Assembly (NCBI RefSeq): GCF_011742555.1
Contig: NZ_JAAQQR010000001.1
Span: forward strand, 124,001-188,000
Origin: Luteibacter jiangsuensis
GTDB lineage: Bacteria; Pseudomonadota; Gammaproteobacteria; Xanthomonadales; Rhodanobacteraceae
Length of the DNA stretch: 64,000 bases
Reading direction: 5' to 3'
Below the pieces are notes generated by a model. That model was not told where the DNA came from and did no database searches. It saw nothing but the letters and a program-made list of their open reading frames with translations. The translations under genes and the position numbers were made by a program. Of the stretch, positions 63,776 through 64,000 are shown piece by piece. Numbering within the stretch: the stretch's first letter is position 1; each line of letters begins with the position of its first letter.

Positions 63776-64000
63776 ATGGCAAGCGTGCTTTCGGTCAACG
63801 TCGGGTTGCCACGCGAGGTGGCATGGGAAGGCCGGATCGTTCGTACCGGCATCTTCAAGTCTCCGGTGGAAGGCCGGGTCATGGCCCGCACGCTCAACAT
63901 CGACGGCGACGGCCAGGCGGATACCGCGGGCCATGGTGGCCCCAACCGCGCCGTGATGGTCTATCAGATCGAGTCGTACCGCTATTGGGAGGCCTTCCTC
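63776..64000 (+). CDS. MOSC-domain protein, 3' end outside window
   Basis: 75 codons are visible from ATG 63776, preceded by CGGAGAGACGAC. The start MASVLSVNVGLPREVAWEGR, then GRVMARTLNIDGDGQADT and AGHGGPNRAVMVYQIESYRY, is the YiiM-type MOSC domain. Members often continue into a ferredoxin-reductase-like flavin domain, which cannot be checked here. Confidence 0.82.
   Translation, partial: MASVLSVNVGLPREVAWEGRIVRTGIFKSPVEGRVMARTLNIDGDGQADTAGHGGPNRAVMVYQIESYRYWEAFL

Overview
The window is high-GC, gene-dense DNA that reads like a gammaproteobacterium of the Xanthomonadales, probably Rhodanobacteraceae (Luteibacter/Dyella-like). That assignment rests on protein resemblance from memory and was not searched. 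No rRNA, tRNA, CRISPR array or intact insertion sequence was seen. Two clusters of REP-like palindromic repeats are present.

Layout. (1) 2-3133: the end of a class II lanthipeptide synthetase (LanM), cut by the window edge, then an exported serine hydrolase. (2) 3149-6628: an operon of a tandem universal stress protein (USP), an AtsE-type 'host attachment' protein, a three-BON-domain protein and an Nramp-like transporter. (3) 6662-8843: an AHSA1/ArsR pair whose likely operator covers the regulator's start codon, divergent from a PQQ-type sugar dehydrogenase. (4) 8861-21747: a glycan-use locus with a flavin-dependent halogenase, TonB-dependent receptor, GH3 glucosidase, LacI regulator, MFS transporter and GH35 galactosidase, linked by TGACA-N4-TGTCA-type palindromes. 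(5) 21787-23298: cytochrome P460 and a metallo-beta-lactamase-fold protein. (6) 23562-38850: a stress island with eight more USP genes, a phosphotransacetylase-like enzyme, a response regulator and hybrid kinase, a Crp/Fnr-type regulator, a GNAT, a beta-CASP metallo-beta-lactamase, and DUF4010 and DUF2238 membrane proteins. (7) 38862-41587: a scarred stretch with a TonB-receptor tail remnant, a beheaded DUF488 gene and an orphan DUF2282 (bufferin-type) gene, then an M1 aminopeptidase lipoprotein. (8) 42304-63074: an exopolysaccharide/capsule locus combining a Wzx/Wzy assembly pathway with a group 4 capsule (Gfc/Yjb) export module. (9) 63110-64000: a PAP2-family protein and the start of a MOSC protein.

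The strongest system-level signal is in regions 2 and 6. Nine 14-bp sites, all fitting TTGAY-N4-RTCAA (an FNR/ANR-type box), lie 55-65 nt upstream of the start codon of nearly every USP transcription unit and of the GNAT/MBL unit. Several have a TACAAC/G- or TATA-like -10 element 20-22 nt downstream of the box, which puts the box near -41.5, the class II activation position. A Crp/Fnr protein with the matching E-x-x-S-R recognition helix is encoded inside the island, but it lacks the N-terminal cysteine cluster of classical FNR. The whole looks like a low-oxygen or redox stress regulon, similar in concept to the low-oxygen-activated locus of Burkholderia.

In region 8 a Wzz/BY-kinase, pyruvyl transferase, three glycosyltransferases, flippase, polymerase and acetyltransferase form one strand-continuous unit. 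A divergent WcaJ-GalE pair supplies the initiating transferase and a sugar precursor. A GfcA-like Gly-Gly-Thr protein, Wza, Ugd, a GfcB-GfcC fusion and a GfcD/YjbH protein follow, then a Wzb-type phosphatase on the other strand.
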